Part shown: in pieces, positions 1 to 7,969 of the stretch
Numbering within the stretch: position 1 is the first letter of the stretch
Layout of the letters: each line of letters starts with the position of its first letter
Origin: Streptacidiphilus anmyonensis
GTDB taxonomy: Bacteria > Actinomycetota > Actinomycetes > Streptomycetales > Streptomycetaceae
Assembly (NCBI RefSeq): GCF_000787855.1
Contig: NZ_BBPQ01000006.1
Span: 96,010-133,472, forward strand
DNA length: 37,463 nt
Direction: 5' to 3'
Position numbers and translations under genes: made by a program
The notes under the pieces: generated by a model
Seen by the model: the letters and a program-made list of their open reading frames with translations, nothing else
Databases searched by the model: none
Told to the model about the DNA's origin: nothing

Positions 1-1402
1 TGGGACGGGGCTCGTCGGGGTGGGGCTGGTTGTGGCCGGGCGGGCCGGGAGCGGGGCGGCGGCGGAGCGCGCGGTCGGTGAGGTGGGGGGCGCTGCCGAG
101 GTAGTCGGCGGGATCGAGCAGGGCCGCGAGGTGCGCGAGGTCCGTCCACGGGGCGAGTTCCGGCTGCCGGGCGAGCGCGCTGCCGAGGTCGACGCCGTCG
201 GCGGCGGCTTCGCGGGACGCTGACGTGGCGACGGCCCTCGCGGTCCCGCGCCCGAGGGCCGGGGCGAGGGCGTCGACGAGCCGCTCGGAGACGATGAGCC
301 CGTGGGTGACGTGCAGGTTGGCGCGCATCCGGGCGGAGTCCACGGACAGGCCGTCCACCAGCGCGGCCGCGTCGGCCGCCGCGCCCGCGGCCAACCGCAG
401 GGCCTCGCGCAGCGGCTGCCACTCCGCGTGCCAGGCACCGGCGGGCCGCTCGTCCTCGGCGGTCATCGAGGAGAACAGAACCGAGGCCAGCGCGGGCAGT
501 TGACGCGCCGCCGAGACGATGAGCGTGGCCCGGACGGGGTTGGCCTTGTGCGGCATCGCGGACGAGCCGCCGCCCGCGCCCTCGGCCAGTTCGCCGATCT
601 CCGTGCGCGAGAGCACGAGCACGTCGGCGGCGAGCTTGCCCAGCGCGCCGCCGACCAGGGCCAGCGACGCGCCCAACTCCGCGACGGGGGTGCGCAGCAC
701 GTGCCAGGGCAGCAGCGGCCGATCCAGTCCGAGCTCGTCCGCGAACCGGTCCGCGAGGGCGGGGCCCTCCGCGCCGAGGGCGGCCAGGGTTCCGGCCGCG
801 CCGCCGAGTTGCGCGGGCAGTTGCAGTGCGACGAGACGGTCGCGGGCGTCCAGTGCCAGGCTCCGCCAGCCGGCCGCCTTCAGTCCGAAGCTGGTCGGCA
901 CCGCGTGCTGGGTCAGTGTGCGGCCGGGCAGCGGCGTGTCCCGGTGCACGGCGGCGAGGACGCCCAGCCGGTCGGCGATCCGCTCCAGATCGGTGCGCAG
1001 CACGGTCCGCACGCGGGCGGCGACGAGCATGGTCGCGGTGTCGAGGATGTCCTGGCTCGTCGCGCCGCGGTGCACGGCGTCGGCGTGCTCCTCGGGCACG
1101 GCGGCGCGCAGGTCGGCGACGAGGGGGAGCACCGGGTTGCCCCCGGACCGGGCGCGCAGTGCCAGCGAGAGTACGTCGAAGTGCTCGGACCGGTCGGCGG
1201 CCCGCGTCACCGCGTCGGCGGCGTCGGCGGACACCACGCCGAGGTCGGCCTGCGCGCGCGTCAGCGCCGCCTCCGCGTCGAGCATGGCGCGCAGGAACGC
1301 GGCGTCACCGGTGAGCGCGGCGACGGGGGAGCCGGCGCCGACCGGGCTCAGCAGCCCCACGTCGGCGGGGTCGAGGGCCGCCTCAGAGGCGGTGTCGCGC
1401 AC
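1..1402 (-). CDS. pcaB: 3-carboxy-cis,cis-muconate cycloisomerase, 3' part cut by window edge
   Basis: Partial gene; the C-terminal end lies beyond the left edge. The reading frame contains the fumarase/aspartase superfamily signature GGSSAMPHKANP (complement of about 530-565) and the conserved region HRGATSQDI with the catalytic-loop context typical of PcaB. The enzyme cycloisomerises 3-carboxy-cis,cis-muconate to 4-carboxymuconolactone, the step after protocatechuate ring opening, in the cytoplasm. It lies directly downstream of pcaG, matching the pcaIJHGB order known in Streptomyces. I chose the GTG at 1402 because it is the only conventional start that gives a family-like N-terminus (MRDTASEAALD, then GLLSPVGAGS). 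No Shine-Dalgarno sequence is visible and the frame stays open upstream through a 15-bp tandem repeat, so the start is uncertain. Family identity is secure. Confidence 0.92.
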   Translation of the reverse strand, partial: MRDTASEAALDPADVGLLSPVGAGSPVAALTGDAAFLRAMLDAEAALTRAQADLGVVSADAADAVTRAADRSEHFDVLSLALRARSGGNPVLPLVADLRAAVPEEHADAVHRGATSQDILDTATMLVAARVRTVLRTDLERIADRLGVLAAVHRDTPLPGRTLTQHAVPTSFGLKAAGWRSLALDARDRLVALQLPAQLGGAAGTLAALGAEGPALADRFADELGLDRPLLPWHVLRTPVAELGASLALVGGALGKLAADVLVLSRTEIGELAEGAGGGSSAMPHKANPVRATLIVSAARQLPALASVLFSSMTAEDERPAGAWHAEWQPLREALRLAAGAAADAAALVDGLSVDSARMRANLHVTHGLIVSERLVDALAPALGRGTARAVATSASREAAADGVDLGSALARQPELAPWTDLAHLAALLDPADYLGSAPHLTDRALRRRPAPGPPGHNQPHPDEPRP

Positions 1403-1405
1403 GGG

Positions 1406-1465
1406 GTCAGGCGCGGTCGGTTCATGGGACGTCCGGTCAGGCGACGTCGGGTCAGGCGAAGTCAA
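1406..1465. repeat. 15-bp tandem repeat at the pcaG/pcaB junction
   Basis: Four consecutive 15-bp units (1406-1420, 1421-1435, 1436-1450, 1451-1465) share the core GTCAGGCG-CGTCGG on the plus strand; the second unit is the most diverged. The pcaG stop codon lies in the fourth unit and equivalent TGA triplets recur in two others. The array makes up the pcaG-pcaB spacer and may have arisen by slippage duplication of the pcaG 3' end. Confidence 0.75.
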
Positions 1466-2009
1466 GGAAGACCGTCTCCTCGTGCGGGGCCCCCTGGAGG
1501 CGGATGTCGAAGCCGAACACCCCGGGCCGCTCCTCCCGCGCGAACAGCGTGGAGCGCCGCTCGGCGGGTATCCGGCGCAGGACCTCGTCGGGCCGGGCAT
1601 CCGGCAGGTAGACGCGGGTGAACAGGTGGTGCAGCAGCCCGCGCGCGAACACGCACACCGCGAGGTACGGGGCCTCGGCGGGCGGCGTCAGGGTGTGCAG
1701 CGACCAGGAGCCGTCGGCGTCGGTGGCGACGCGGCCGAAGCCGGTGAAGGTGACGCCGTCACGGCCCGCGTGGCCGCCGGTGGTGTGGTCGCGGCGCATC
1801 GATCCGGCCCGGCCCTGGCGGCCGCCGTCGGGGGCGGCCTGCCAGAACTCCAGCAGCGCGTCCGGGATCGGCGCGCCCTCGCCGTCGAGGACCAGGCCGT
1901 GGAACACGACCGTCCCGGGACGGCCCAGGGGTGCCACGGCGGCTCCGTCGGGGAACGGCAGGGCGTAGCCGTAGAAGGGGCCGACGGTCTGCGAAGGCGT
2001 GGGGAGCAT
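1452..2009 (-). CDS. pcaG: protocatechuate 3,4-dioxygenase alpha subunit
   Basis: A 185-residue protein beginning MLPTPSQTVGPFYGYALPF, the typical N-terminus of PcaG. It carries the intradiol dioxygenase fold segments VVFHGLVLDGEGAPIPDALLE and FTGFGRVATD. The alpha subunit lacks the full set of iron ligands and pairs with PcaH, which holds the Fe(III), to cleave protocatechuate between its two hydroxyl groups into 3-carboxy-cis,cis-muconate. Length fits the family (about 190 residues). The start codon ATG (complement 2007-2009) overlaps the TGA stop of pcaH by one base, so the two subunits are very probably translationally coupled in equal amounts. The next gene, pcaB, follows after a repeat-filled spacer. 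Confidence 0.95.
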   Translation of the reverse strand: MLPTPSQTVGPFYGYALPFPDGAAVAPLGRPGTVVFHGLVLDGEGAPIPDALLEFWQAAPDGGRQGRAGSMRRDHTTGGHAGRDGVTFTGFGRVATDADGSWSLHTLTPPAEAPYLAVCVFARGLLHHLFTRVYLPDARPDEVLRRIPAERRSTLFAREERPGVFGFDIRLQGAPHEETVFLDFA

Positions 2010-2758
2010 CAGCGGCCCTCCTCGGTCCAGGTGGCGGCGGGGCCGTCCAGGACGACGTCCCAGCGGTAGCCGAGCGACCACTCGGGGACGGACAGCTCGT
2101 GGTCGTAGGCGGCGACGAGGCGCTGCCGCGCGGCGTCGTCGGTGACGGACCGCAGGATGGGGTCGTAGGCGAAGAGCGGGTCGCCGGGGAAGTACATCTG
2201 CGTCACCAGCCGCTGGGCGAAGGCGGTGCCGAACAGCGAGAAGTGGATGTGGGCCGGACGCCAGGCGTTCGTGTGGTTGCGCCACGGGTAGGCGCCGGGC
2301 TTGACCGTGGTGAAGCGGTAGCGGCCCTGGTCGTCGGTCAGGCAGCGGCCCACGCCGGTGAAGTTCGGGTCCAGGGGCGCGGAGTGCTGGTCGCGCTGGT
2401 GGGCGTAGCGGCCCGAGGCGTTCGCCTGCCAGATCTCGACCAGCTGGCCGCGTACGGGACGGCCGTCCCGGTCGAGGACGCGCCCGGTGACGGTGATCCG
2501 CTCGCCGAGCGGCTCGCCGTGGTGCTGCCGCGTCAGGTCGGCGTCGAGCTCGGTGACGTCGGTGACGCCGAAGACGGGGCCGGAGAGCTCGACGGCGTCG
2601 GGGTCCTTCAGGTCGTCGGCGGGGACGAGCGGCTGCCGCGGGTGGCGCAGCAGGCTGCTGCGGTAGGGCGGGTAGCGGCGCTCGGGGTGCGCTGTCCCGC
2701 TGGTGGGTGCGGCCTGGGCGGCGATCTCGGCGGAGATCTCCTGCTGGGTGGGCGACAT
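2009..2758 (-). CDS. pcaH: protocatechuate 3,4-dioxygenase beta subunit
   Basis: A 249-residue intradiol ring-cleavage dioxygenase beta subunit. All four expected iron ligands are visible: Tyr118 (in GRYAHQ), Tyr157 (in GAYPWR), His170 and His172 (in RPAHIHF). Their spacing of 39, 13 and 2 residues matches the Tyr408/Tyr447/His460/His462 set of the Pseudomonas enzyme. It should therefore bind Fe(III) and cleave protocatechuate with O2 together with PcaG. The ATG at 2758 is preceded on the coding strand by GGAAAGG, which lies at the end of pcaJ; the pcaJ stop is only nine bases upstream. Downstream it overlaps pcaG by one base. It is part of the pcaIJHGB operon. Confidence 0.97.
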   Translation of the reverse strand: MSPTQQEISAEIAAQAAPTSGTAHPERRYPPYRSSLLRHPRQPLVPADDLKDPDAVELSGPVFGVTDVTELDADLTRQHHGEPLGERITVTGRVLDRDGRPVRGQLVEIWQANASGRYAHQRDQHSAPLDPNFTGVGRCLTDDQGRYRFTTVKPGAYPWRNHTNAWRPAHIHFSLFGTAFAQRLVTQMYFPGDPLFAYDPILRSVTDDAARQRLVAAYDHELSVPEWSLGYRWDVVLDGPAATWTEEGR

Positions 2759-2767
2759 GGGGCGCGG

Positions 2768-3475
2768 TTACCTTTCCCCGGCAGCGGCAGCGGCAGCGGC
2801 GGTGTCGGTGTCGGTGTCGGTGTCGGCGGCGGCGATGGCGGCGGCGTCGACGACGACAGGCGCGGCGGTACGGTCGGCGATCTGCTGCGGCGTGACGCCG
2901 GGCGCGGTCTCGACGAGGACCAGACCGGCGTCGGTGACGTCCAGGACGCCGAGGTCGGTGATGATCCGGTGCACGCAGCGGCGGCCGGTGAGCGGCAGGG
3001 TGCACTCCGCGACGATCTTCGGGGAGCCGTCCTTGGCGGTGTGCTCGGTCAGCACGACCACCCGGCCGGCGCCGTGGACCAGGTCCATCGCGCCGCCCAT
3101 GCCCTTGACCATCTTTCCGGGGATCATCCAGTTGGCCAGGTCCCCGCGGGCGGAGACCTGCATGGCCCCGAGGATCGCCACGTCGATGTGGCCGCCGCGG
3201 ATCATGCCGAAGGAGAGCGCGGAGTCGAAGAAGGCCGCGCCGGGCAGCACGGTGACCGTCTCCTTGCCCGCGTTGATCAAGTCCGGGTCGACCTCGTCCT
3301 CGGTCGGGTAGGGGCCGACGCCGAGCAGCCCGTTCTCCGAGTGCAGCACCACGTCGACCCCCTCGGGCAGGAAGCCCGGCACCAGGGTCGGCAGGCCGAT
3401 GCCGAGGTTGACGTAGGAGCCGTCGGTCAGTTCGCGGGCGGCGCGGGCCGCCATCTCGTCCCTGGTCCAGCTCAT
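2768..3475 (-). CDS. pcaJ: 3-oxoadipate CoA-transferase subunit B
   Basis: A 235-residue beta subunit of a family I CoA transferase. The motif [10 protein letters not shown] contains the catalytic glutamate that forms the enzyme-CoA thioester. With PcaI it moves CoA from succinyl-CoA to 3-oxoadipate, a late step of the beta-ketoadipate pathway. The start ATG overlaps the TGA stop of pcaI by four bases (ATGA), so the subunits are probably translationally coupled. Oddity: the last 30 or so residues are a low-complexity tail, (Asp-Thr)4 followed by a run of alanines, encoded by two microsatellites at 2780-2824. This tail is not part of the normal fold and probably hangs off the protein. Function call is firm; a family I transferase for another 3-oxoacid is possible but the operon argues for 3-oxoadipate. 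Confidence 0.95.
   Translation of the reverse strand: MSWTRDEMAARAARELTDGSYVNLGIGLPTLVPGFLPEGVDVVLHSENGLLGVGPYPTEDEVDPDLINAGKETVTVLPGAAFFDSALSFGMIRGGHIDVAILGAMQVSARGDLANWMIPGKMVKGMGGAMDLVHGAGRVVVLTEHTAKDGSPKIVAECTLPLTGRRCVHRIITDLGVLDVTDAGLVLVETAPGVTPQQIADRTAAPVVVDAAAIAAADTDTDTDTAAAAAAAGER
2780..2824. repeat. coding microsatellite in the pcaJ tail
   Basis: Three GGCAGC units (2780-2797) followed, after three bases, by four GGTGTC units (2801-2824) on the plus strand. Both repeats are six bases long, so slippage would keep the reading frame and change only the number of Asp-Thr or Ala-Ala pairs in the PcaJ tail. Confidence 0.85.
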
Positions 3476-4233
3476 CGGGTGCGCACCGTCCTTCGCTCGA
3501 TGCCCTTGGCGGCGGCCTGCTGCGGCGTCAGCTCGACGACGCGCCGCACGAAGACGCCGGGCAGGTGGATCTCGTCCGGGTCCAGCTCGCCGGGCTCGAC
3601 CAGTTGCTCGACCTCGGCGATGGTGACCCGCCCGGCCATCGCCGCCAGCGGGTTGAAGTTGCGGGCGGCCTTGTGGAAGACGAGGTTGCCGTGCCGGTCC
3701 CCGCGTGCGGCCCGGACCAGCGCGAAGTCGGTGGTGATGCCGCGCTCCAGCACGTACTCGCGCCCGTCGAACGCGCGCAGCTCCTTGGCCGGGGAGGCAA
3801 CGGCGACGGACGCGCCGCCGGGGGTGTAGCGCCAGGGCAGGCCGCCCTCGGCGACCTGGGTGCCGACGCCGGCCGGGGTGAAGAACGCCGGGATGCCGCA
3901 GCCGCCCGCGCGCAGACGTTCGGCCAGCGTCCCCTGCGGGACGAGCTCCACCTCCAGCTCGCCGGAGAGGTAGCGGCGGGCGAACTCCTTGTTGGAGCCC
4001 ACGTAGGAGCCGGTCACCCGGGAGATCCGGCCCGCCGCGAGCAGCACGCCGAGGCCGCCGCCGTCGACGCCGCAGTTGTTCGACACCACCCTCAGGTCCG
4101 CGACGCCGAGGGCGTGCACGGCCTGGATCAGCGTGTCGGGCACGCCGCTCAGACCGAAGCCGCCGACCGCGAGCGACGCGCCGTCAGCGATGTCGCGCAC
4201 CGCGGCCGCGGCACTGGGTTGGACCTTGTCCAT
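3472..4233 (-). CDS. pcaI: 3-oxoadipate CoA-transferase subunit A
   Basis: A 253-residue alpha subunit of a family I CoA transferase, with the glycine-rich [15 protein letters not shown] region near residues 22-37 and the conserved [20 protein letters not shown] block. It partners PcaJ to activate 3-oxoadipate as the CoA thioester, drawing CoA from succinyl-CoA. The ATG at 4233 begins [18 protein letters not shown]; the complement of GGGCAG with AGGAGTGAGGACTGCCC supplies a ribosome-binding site (AGGACT region). It is the first gene of the pca operon, reading away from the divergent IclR-type regulator at 4415, so the 180-bp gap between them must hold the operon promoter. Confidence 0.95.
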   Translation of the reverse strand: MDKVQPSAAAAVRDIADGASLAVGGFGLSGVPDTLIQAVHALGVADLRVVSNNCGVDGGGLGVLLAAGRISRVTGSYVGSNKEFARRYLSGELEVELVPQGTLAERLRAGGCGIPAFFTPAGVGTQVAEGGLPWRYTPGGASVAVASPAKELRAFDGREYVLERGITTDFALVRAARGDRHGNLVFHKAARNFNPLAAMAGRVTIAEVEQLVEPGELDPDEIHLPGVFVRRVVELTPQQAAAKGIERRTVRTR

Positions 4234-4266
4234 GGGCAGTCCTCACTCCTCGGCCCTCGGTGCTCG

Positions 4267-4303
4267 TCGTACCCGGTGTGTCGTACCCGGCGTGCCGTAC
4301 GTG
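4267..4303. repeat. 14-bp tandem repeat in the pca divergent promoter region
   Basis: TCGTACCCGGTGTG (4267-4280) is followed immediately by TCGTACCCGGCGTG (4281-4294), one mismatch apart, and then by a partial third copy starting CCGTACGTG. It lies between pcaI and the regulator, close to pcaI. It may be a set of regulator half-sites or simply a duplication; the sequence alone does not decide. Confidence 0.6.
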
Positions 4304-4334
4304 CGAGCCGCCGTACTTGCGCGTGTTCGCTTGG

Positions 4335-4348
4335 TGAACTAAAGTTCA
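4335..4348. promoter_or_regulatory. palindromic operator candidate between pcaI and the IclR-type regulator
   Basis: TGAACTAAAGTTCA has perfect 6-bp arms separated by AA. Ten bases upstream a further GTTC occurs, so GTTC/GAAC half-sites are clustered at 4325-4348. The site is AT-rich against a very GC-rich background and lies in the divergent promoter region, where an IclR-type regulator would be expected to bind. Assignment to the neighbouring regulator is inference. Confidence 0.6.
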
Positions 4349-4414
4349 TTTTGCGCTCGCCCCGCAGTCTGCGCTCACGCGTGGCGGCTGTCAACACCCG
4401 TCGGGAGACCCTCC

Positions 4415-6073
4415 ATGCCCGTCCCGCACGACGACGCCCCCGCCGAAGCGGTCGGCCCGCTCCTGCGCGGAGTCGCGGTCCTGCGCGCGCTCACCGCCGC
4501 GTCGCAGCAGCAGCTCTCCCTCGGCGACCTGGCCCGCGCCACCGGCCTGGCCCGCGCCACCACCGACCGGATCGCGGCCACGCTGGCCCGCCTCGGCTAC
4601 CTGCGCGTGGACGGCCGTACGGCGGCCCTCGCGCCCGCGCTGATGGAGGTCGGCAACGCCTACCTGGCCTCGGTCCGCCTGCCCGACCTGCTCGGTCCGA
4701 TCGCCGACCGCCTCGCCGACACCCTCGACGAGTCGGTCTCGCTCGCGGTCCCCGATGGGGCGGGCATCCGCTTCGTCCACCAGGCCACCCGGCGCCGCAC
4801 GCTCTCGCTCAGCTTCCGCATCGGGGACCTGCTGCCGCTCGAACGCACCGCCCCCGGGCCGTTGTTCGCCGCGCTGTGGAGCGAGGACGACTGGCGGGCG
4901 TGGTCCGCGCGTGGGCCGGAACCGTTCCCGGCTCTCCCTCAAGCCCTGGGCGACGTACCGGACCTGCGCGTCCGGGCTCTGGCCGCCGCCCGGGACGGCT
5001 GGGCTCTGGACGACCAGCTGATCGAGCCGGGCCTGGTCGCACTCGCCGTGCCCGTCCACGACGCGACCGGTGCGCTGGTCTGCGCGCTCAGCGTCGTCAG
5101 TCACACCAGCCGTCACAGCGCCCCCGACCTGCGGGCTGCCCTCCTGCCCGCGCTCGCCGACGCGCGCGACACGATGGAGGCGGTGCTCCGCGCGCCGACC
5201 GGGCGGACCGGCCAGGCGACCTCAGCCGCGTCGCCGTGCACCGGCCGCACCGCGACGGCGGCCGCGACCGCCGCCTCCAAGGACGAGCTGGGAGCGGACT
5301 TCATCGAGTCCCTCGCGCGCGGCCTGCTCGTGCCCACCGCGTTCGGCGCCGAGCGGCCCGAACTCAGCCTGTCCGCCGTCGCCGAGGCCACCGGCCTGGC
5401 CCGCGCCACCGCCCGCCGCGCCCTGATCACGCTCGAACACCTGGGATACGTCACCACCACTGGCAGGAGCTTCCGCCTCACCCCGACGGTGCTGGAGCTC
5501 GGCTACGCCCCGCTCTCCCGCCTCAGTCTGGCCGAGCTGGCCGCCCCGCACCTGGCCGACCTGGTCACCCAGGTCCACGACTCCGCGTCCATGGCGGTCC
5601 TGGACGGTCACGACATCCGCTACACCGCGCGCGTGGCGGCCTCCCGCGTCATGTCGGTCCGCATCAGCGTCGGCACCCGCTTCCCGGCCTACGCCACCGC
5701 GATGGGCCGGGTCCTGCTGGCCGCCCTCCCGGTCGGAGCGTGCGACGCGCTCCTCGCCGGGGAGGAGCTGCGGCCGCTGACCGCCCACACCCTCACCGCC
5801 CCCGCCGCCCTGGCGGCCGCACTCGACCGGGCCCGGGCCGACGGCCACGCCGTCGTCACCGGCGAGCTCGAGGACGGGCTGCGCTCGATCGCCGTCCCGA
5901 TCCACGCCGCCGACGGCCGCGTCCTCGCGGCGGTCAACGTCTCCATGCACACCGCGCGGCGCTCGCTGGACGAGTGTCGCGCCACCGTCCTCCCGGCGCT
6001 GCGCGCCGCCGCCGCCCGCATCGAGGCCGACCTCGCCGTCGCCGGCCGCTTCGCCCCCACGCCGGTGGCCTGA
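4415..6073 (+). CDS. tandem (double) IclR-family regulator, PcaR-like
   Basis: A 552-residue protein that is two IclR-type regulators fused end to end, about twice the family's usual 250-270 residues. The first winged helix-turn-helix is near residues 15-75 and the second near 290-350; both recognition helices share the string TGLARAT. Each is followed by an IclR effector-binding domain. The second half contains VGTRFPAYATAMGRVLLA, the pattern seen in the beta-ketoadipate branch of IclR proteins (PcaR, PcaU), so it probably senses a pathway intermediate. It is transcribed away from pcaI and most likely controls the pca operon. The best studied Streptomyces pca regulator, PcaV, is a MarR protein, so this is a different arrangement. 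ATG 4415 was chosen; a GGGAGA sequence sits at suitable distance upstream. Confidence 0.88.
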   Translation: MPVPHDDAPAEAVGPLLRGVAVLRALTAASQQQLSLGDLARATGLARATTDRIAATLARLGYLRVDGRTAALAPALMEVGNAYLASVRLPDLLGPIADRLADTLDESVSLAVPDGAGIRFVHQATRRRTLSLSFRIGDLLPLERTAPGPLFAALWSEDDWRAWSARGPEPFPALPQALGDVPDLRVRALAAARDGWALDDQLIEPGLVALAVPVHDATGALVCALSVVSHTSRHSAPDLRAALLPALADARDTMEAVLRAPTGRTGQATSAASPCTGRTATAAATAASKDELGADFIESLARGLLVPTAFGAERPELSLSAVAEATGLARATARRALITLEHLGYVTTTGRSFRLTPTVLELGYAPLSRLSLAELAAPHLADLVTQVHDSASMAVLDGHDIRYTARVAASRVMSVRISVGTRFPAYATAMGRVLLAALPVGACDALLAGEELRPLTAHTLTAPAALAAALDRARADGHAVVTGELEDGLRSIAVPIHAADGRVLAAVNVSMHTARRSLDECRATVLPALRAAAARIEADLAVAGRFAPTPVA

Positions 6074-6140
6074 GCCCCGCGGCGACTCCGAGGCGCGGCC
6101 TCCGGCTGCGACCTCCGGCCCCGCCTCGGGCGGGCCCGGA

Positions 6141-6180
6141 AAAGCGATCGGCCCTCCCGGCGAGGCCGGGAGGGCCGATC
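6141..6180 (-). terminator. strong hairpin terminator after tRNA-Leu
   Basis: Perfect 16-bp inverted repeat (6146-6161 with 6165-6180) around a 3-nt loop. On the minus strand it is followed by CGCTTTTCC, giving a short T run, and it starts eight bases beyond the tRNA 3' end. It probably also stops read-through from the plus-strand regulator gene ending at 6073. Confidence 0.85.
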
Positions 6181-6187
6181 CGATGCG

Positions 6188-6270
6188 TGCGCGAGGGGGG
6201 ACTTGAACCCCCACGCCCCGAAGGGCACTAGCACCTCAAGCTAGCGCGTCTGCCATTCCGCCACCCGCGC
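6188..6270 (-). tRNA. tRNA-Leu (anticodon GAG)
   Basis: Folds into a complete class II cloverleaf on the minus strand. The 7-bp acceptor stem (GCGCGGG with CTCGCGC) contains one G-T wobble; the discriminator base is A73, as expected for leucine tRNAs. The anticodon stem CTAGC/GCTAG encloses the loop TTGAGGT, so the anticodon is GAG, reading CUC and CUU. The long variable arm TGCCC-TTCG-GGGCG is characteristic of tRNA-Leu, and the T arm is GGGGG-TTCAAGT-CCCCC. The 3' CCA is not encoded. A strong terminator follows at once. CUC is a heavily used leucine codon in such high-GC genomes. Confidence 0.97.
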
Positions 6271-6484
6271 ATCGGAGTCGTCTGCTTGCTTCGGCCTTGC
6301 GGCCTCGCTCGCTGACGGGGTTAACCATAGCAAAGATCAGCGGTGGTTCCGAAACCGGTTTCCCGGACGTGATCATGCCGTGGACCTGCGCCGATGCGCG
6401 CCGTGCGCGGGTGGCGCACTTGGGCCCCGCGCGAGCCCGGTGGAGGATGGGCACGAAGAGATCTTCGGAGAGAGGCGGAGCAGC

Positions 6485-7819
6485 GTGAGCGAGTCAGTGG
6501 GTGCGGACCGTCAAGGGGAGGGCTTCGGCGAGGCGGAGGTCGCCGAGCTGTGCCGGGACCTGATCCGGATCGACACCAGCAACTACGGCGACAACTCCGG
6601 CCCGGGGGAGCGCGCCGCCGCCGAGTACGTCGCCGAGAAGCTGGCGGAGTTCGGCCTCCAGCCGCAGATCATCGAATCCACCAAGGGCCGCGCCAGCACC
6701 GTCGCACGCATCGAGGGCGAGGACCGGTCCCGCCCGGCCCTGCTGATCCACGGCCACACCGACGTCGTGCCCGCCAACGCGGACGACTGGACGCACCACC
6801 CGTTCGCGGGCGAGATCGCCGACGGCATGGTCTGGGGACGCGGCGCGGTCGACATGAAGGACATGGACGCGATGACCCTCGCGGTCGTCCGCGACCGCCT
6901 GCGCAGCGGGCGCAAGCCCCCGCGCGACATCGTGCTCGCCTTCCTCGCCGACGAGGAGGCCGGCGGCGTCTACGGCGCGCACCACCTCGTCGACAAGCAC
7001 CCCGGACTCTTCGAGGGCGTGAGCGAGGCGATCGGCGAGGTCGGCGGCTTCTCCTTCACCGTCAACGAGCAACTGCGGCTCTACCTGGTCGAGACGGCGG
7101 AGAAGGGCATGCACTGGATGCGCCTGACCGTCGACGGCACCGCCGGCCACGGCTCGATGACCAACAAGGACAACGCCATCACCGAGCTGTGCGAGGCCGT
7201 CGCCCGCCTCGGCCGGCACCAGTTCCCGGTCCGGGTGACCAAGACCGTGCGGCACTTCCTCGACGAGCTCTCCGACGCCCTCGGCGTCGAGCTCGACCCG
7301 GAGGACATGGACACCACGCTGGAGCGGCTCGGCGGCATCGCCAAGCTGATCGGCGCCACGCTGCGCAACACCGCGCAGCCGACCATGCTCGGCGCCGGCT
7401 ACAAGGTGAACGTCATCCCCGGCCAGGCGACCGCCCACGTGGACGGCCGCTTCCTGCCCGGCTACGAGGAGGAGTTCCTCACCCAGCTCGACGCCGTCCT
7501 CGGCCCCCGCGTCAAGCGCGAGGACGTGCACAGCGACAAGGCCGTGGAGACGGACTTCGACGGGCCGCTGGTCGACGCGATGCAGAAGGCGCTGCGCGCG
7601 GAGGACCCGATCGCCCGCGCCGTGCCCTACACGCTCTCCGGCGGCACGGACGCCAAGGCCTTCTCCGACCTCGGCATCCGCTGCTTCGGTTTCGCGCCGC
7701 TCCAGCTGCCGCCGGACCTGGACTTCGCCGGGATGTTCCACGGCGTGGACGAGCGGGTGCCGGTCGACGCGCTCAAGTTCGGCGTCCGGGTGCTCGACCG
7801 CTTCATCGACGCCTGCTGA
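6485..7819 (+). CDS. M20 family zinc metallopeptidase
   Basis: A 444-residue amidohydrolase of the M20/M25/M40 family. Metal and catalytic residues are present: His in HGHTDVVPAN, the bridging Asp in RGAVDMKDMD, the Glu pair in LADEEAGG, and the late His in MFHGVDERVP. The dimerisation (lid) domain is inserted near residues 200-330. Members remove an N-terminal residue or an N-acyl group from small substrates; this close actinobacterial group is usually named M20/M25/M40 hydrolase without a defined substrate. I chose GTG 6485, preceded by GGCGGAGC, because upstream sequence in the same frame does not look coding. It sits just upstream of the chaplin genes, on the same strand but with its own spacing. 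Confidence 0.93.
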   Translation: MSESVGADRQGEGFGEAEVAELCRDLIRIDTSNYGDNSGPGERAAAEYVAEKLAEFGLQPQIIESTKGRASTVARIEGEDRSRPALLIHGHTDVVPANADDWTHHPFAGEIADGMVWGRGAVDMKDMDAMTLAVVRDRLRSGRKPPRDIVLAFLADEEAGGVYGAHHLVDKHPGLFEGVSEAIGEVGGFSFTVNEQLRLYLVETAEKGMHWMRLTVDGTAGHGSMTNKDNAITELCEAVARLGRHQFPVRVTKTVRHFLDELSDALGVELDPEDMDTTLERLGGIAKLIGATLRNTAQPTMLGAGYKVNVIPGQATAHVDGRFLPGYEEEFLTQLDAVLGPRVKREDVHSDKAVETDFDGPLVDAMQKALRAEDPIARAVPYTLSGGTDAKAFSDLGIRCFGFAPLQLPPDLDFAGMFHGVDERVPVDALKFGVRVLDRFIDAC

Positions 7820-7969
7820 ACGCGTTCCCGCCGGTGCCTCGCATGGATTTTCGGACTTCTCACTCCGGCGGGTGAACGTTGTAGGGCTGACGTACCCCGT
7901 TTGCCGCAGCGTCGTTCACCCATATGCAGCTCACCGAACGGGCTGTTCCCACTGAAGGAGGAGACCACC

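Noticed and set aside
302-1621. Long plus-strand open frames opposite pcaB and pcaG (also 519-2069, 1931-3829, 3565-6231)
   Set aside because: Arg/Gly/Ala-rich shadow frames on the strand opposite secure pca genes; no family resemblance. The real pcaB frame is on the minus strand.
2703-3005. An N-terminal extension of PcaG to 517 residues
   Set aside because: The extension is Arg-rich shadow of pcaH; the ATG at 2009 gives the family-length protein.
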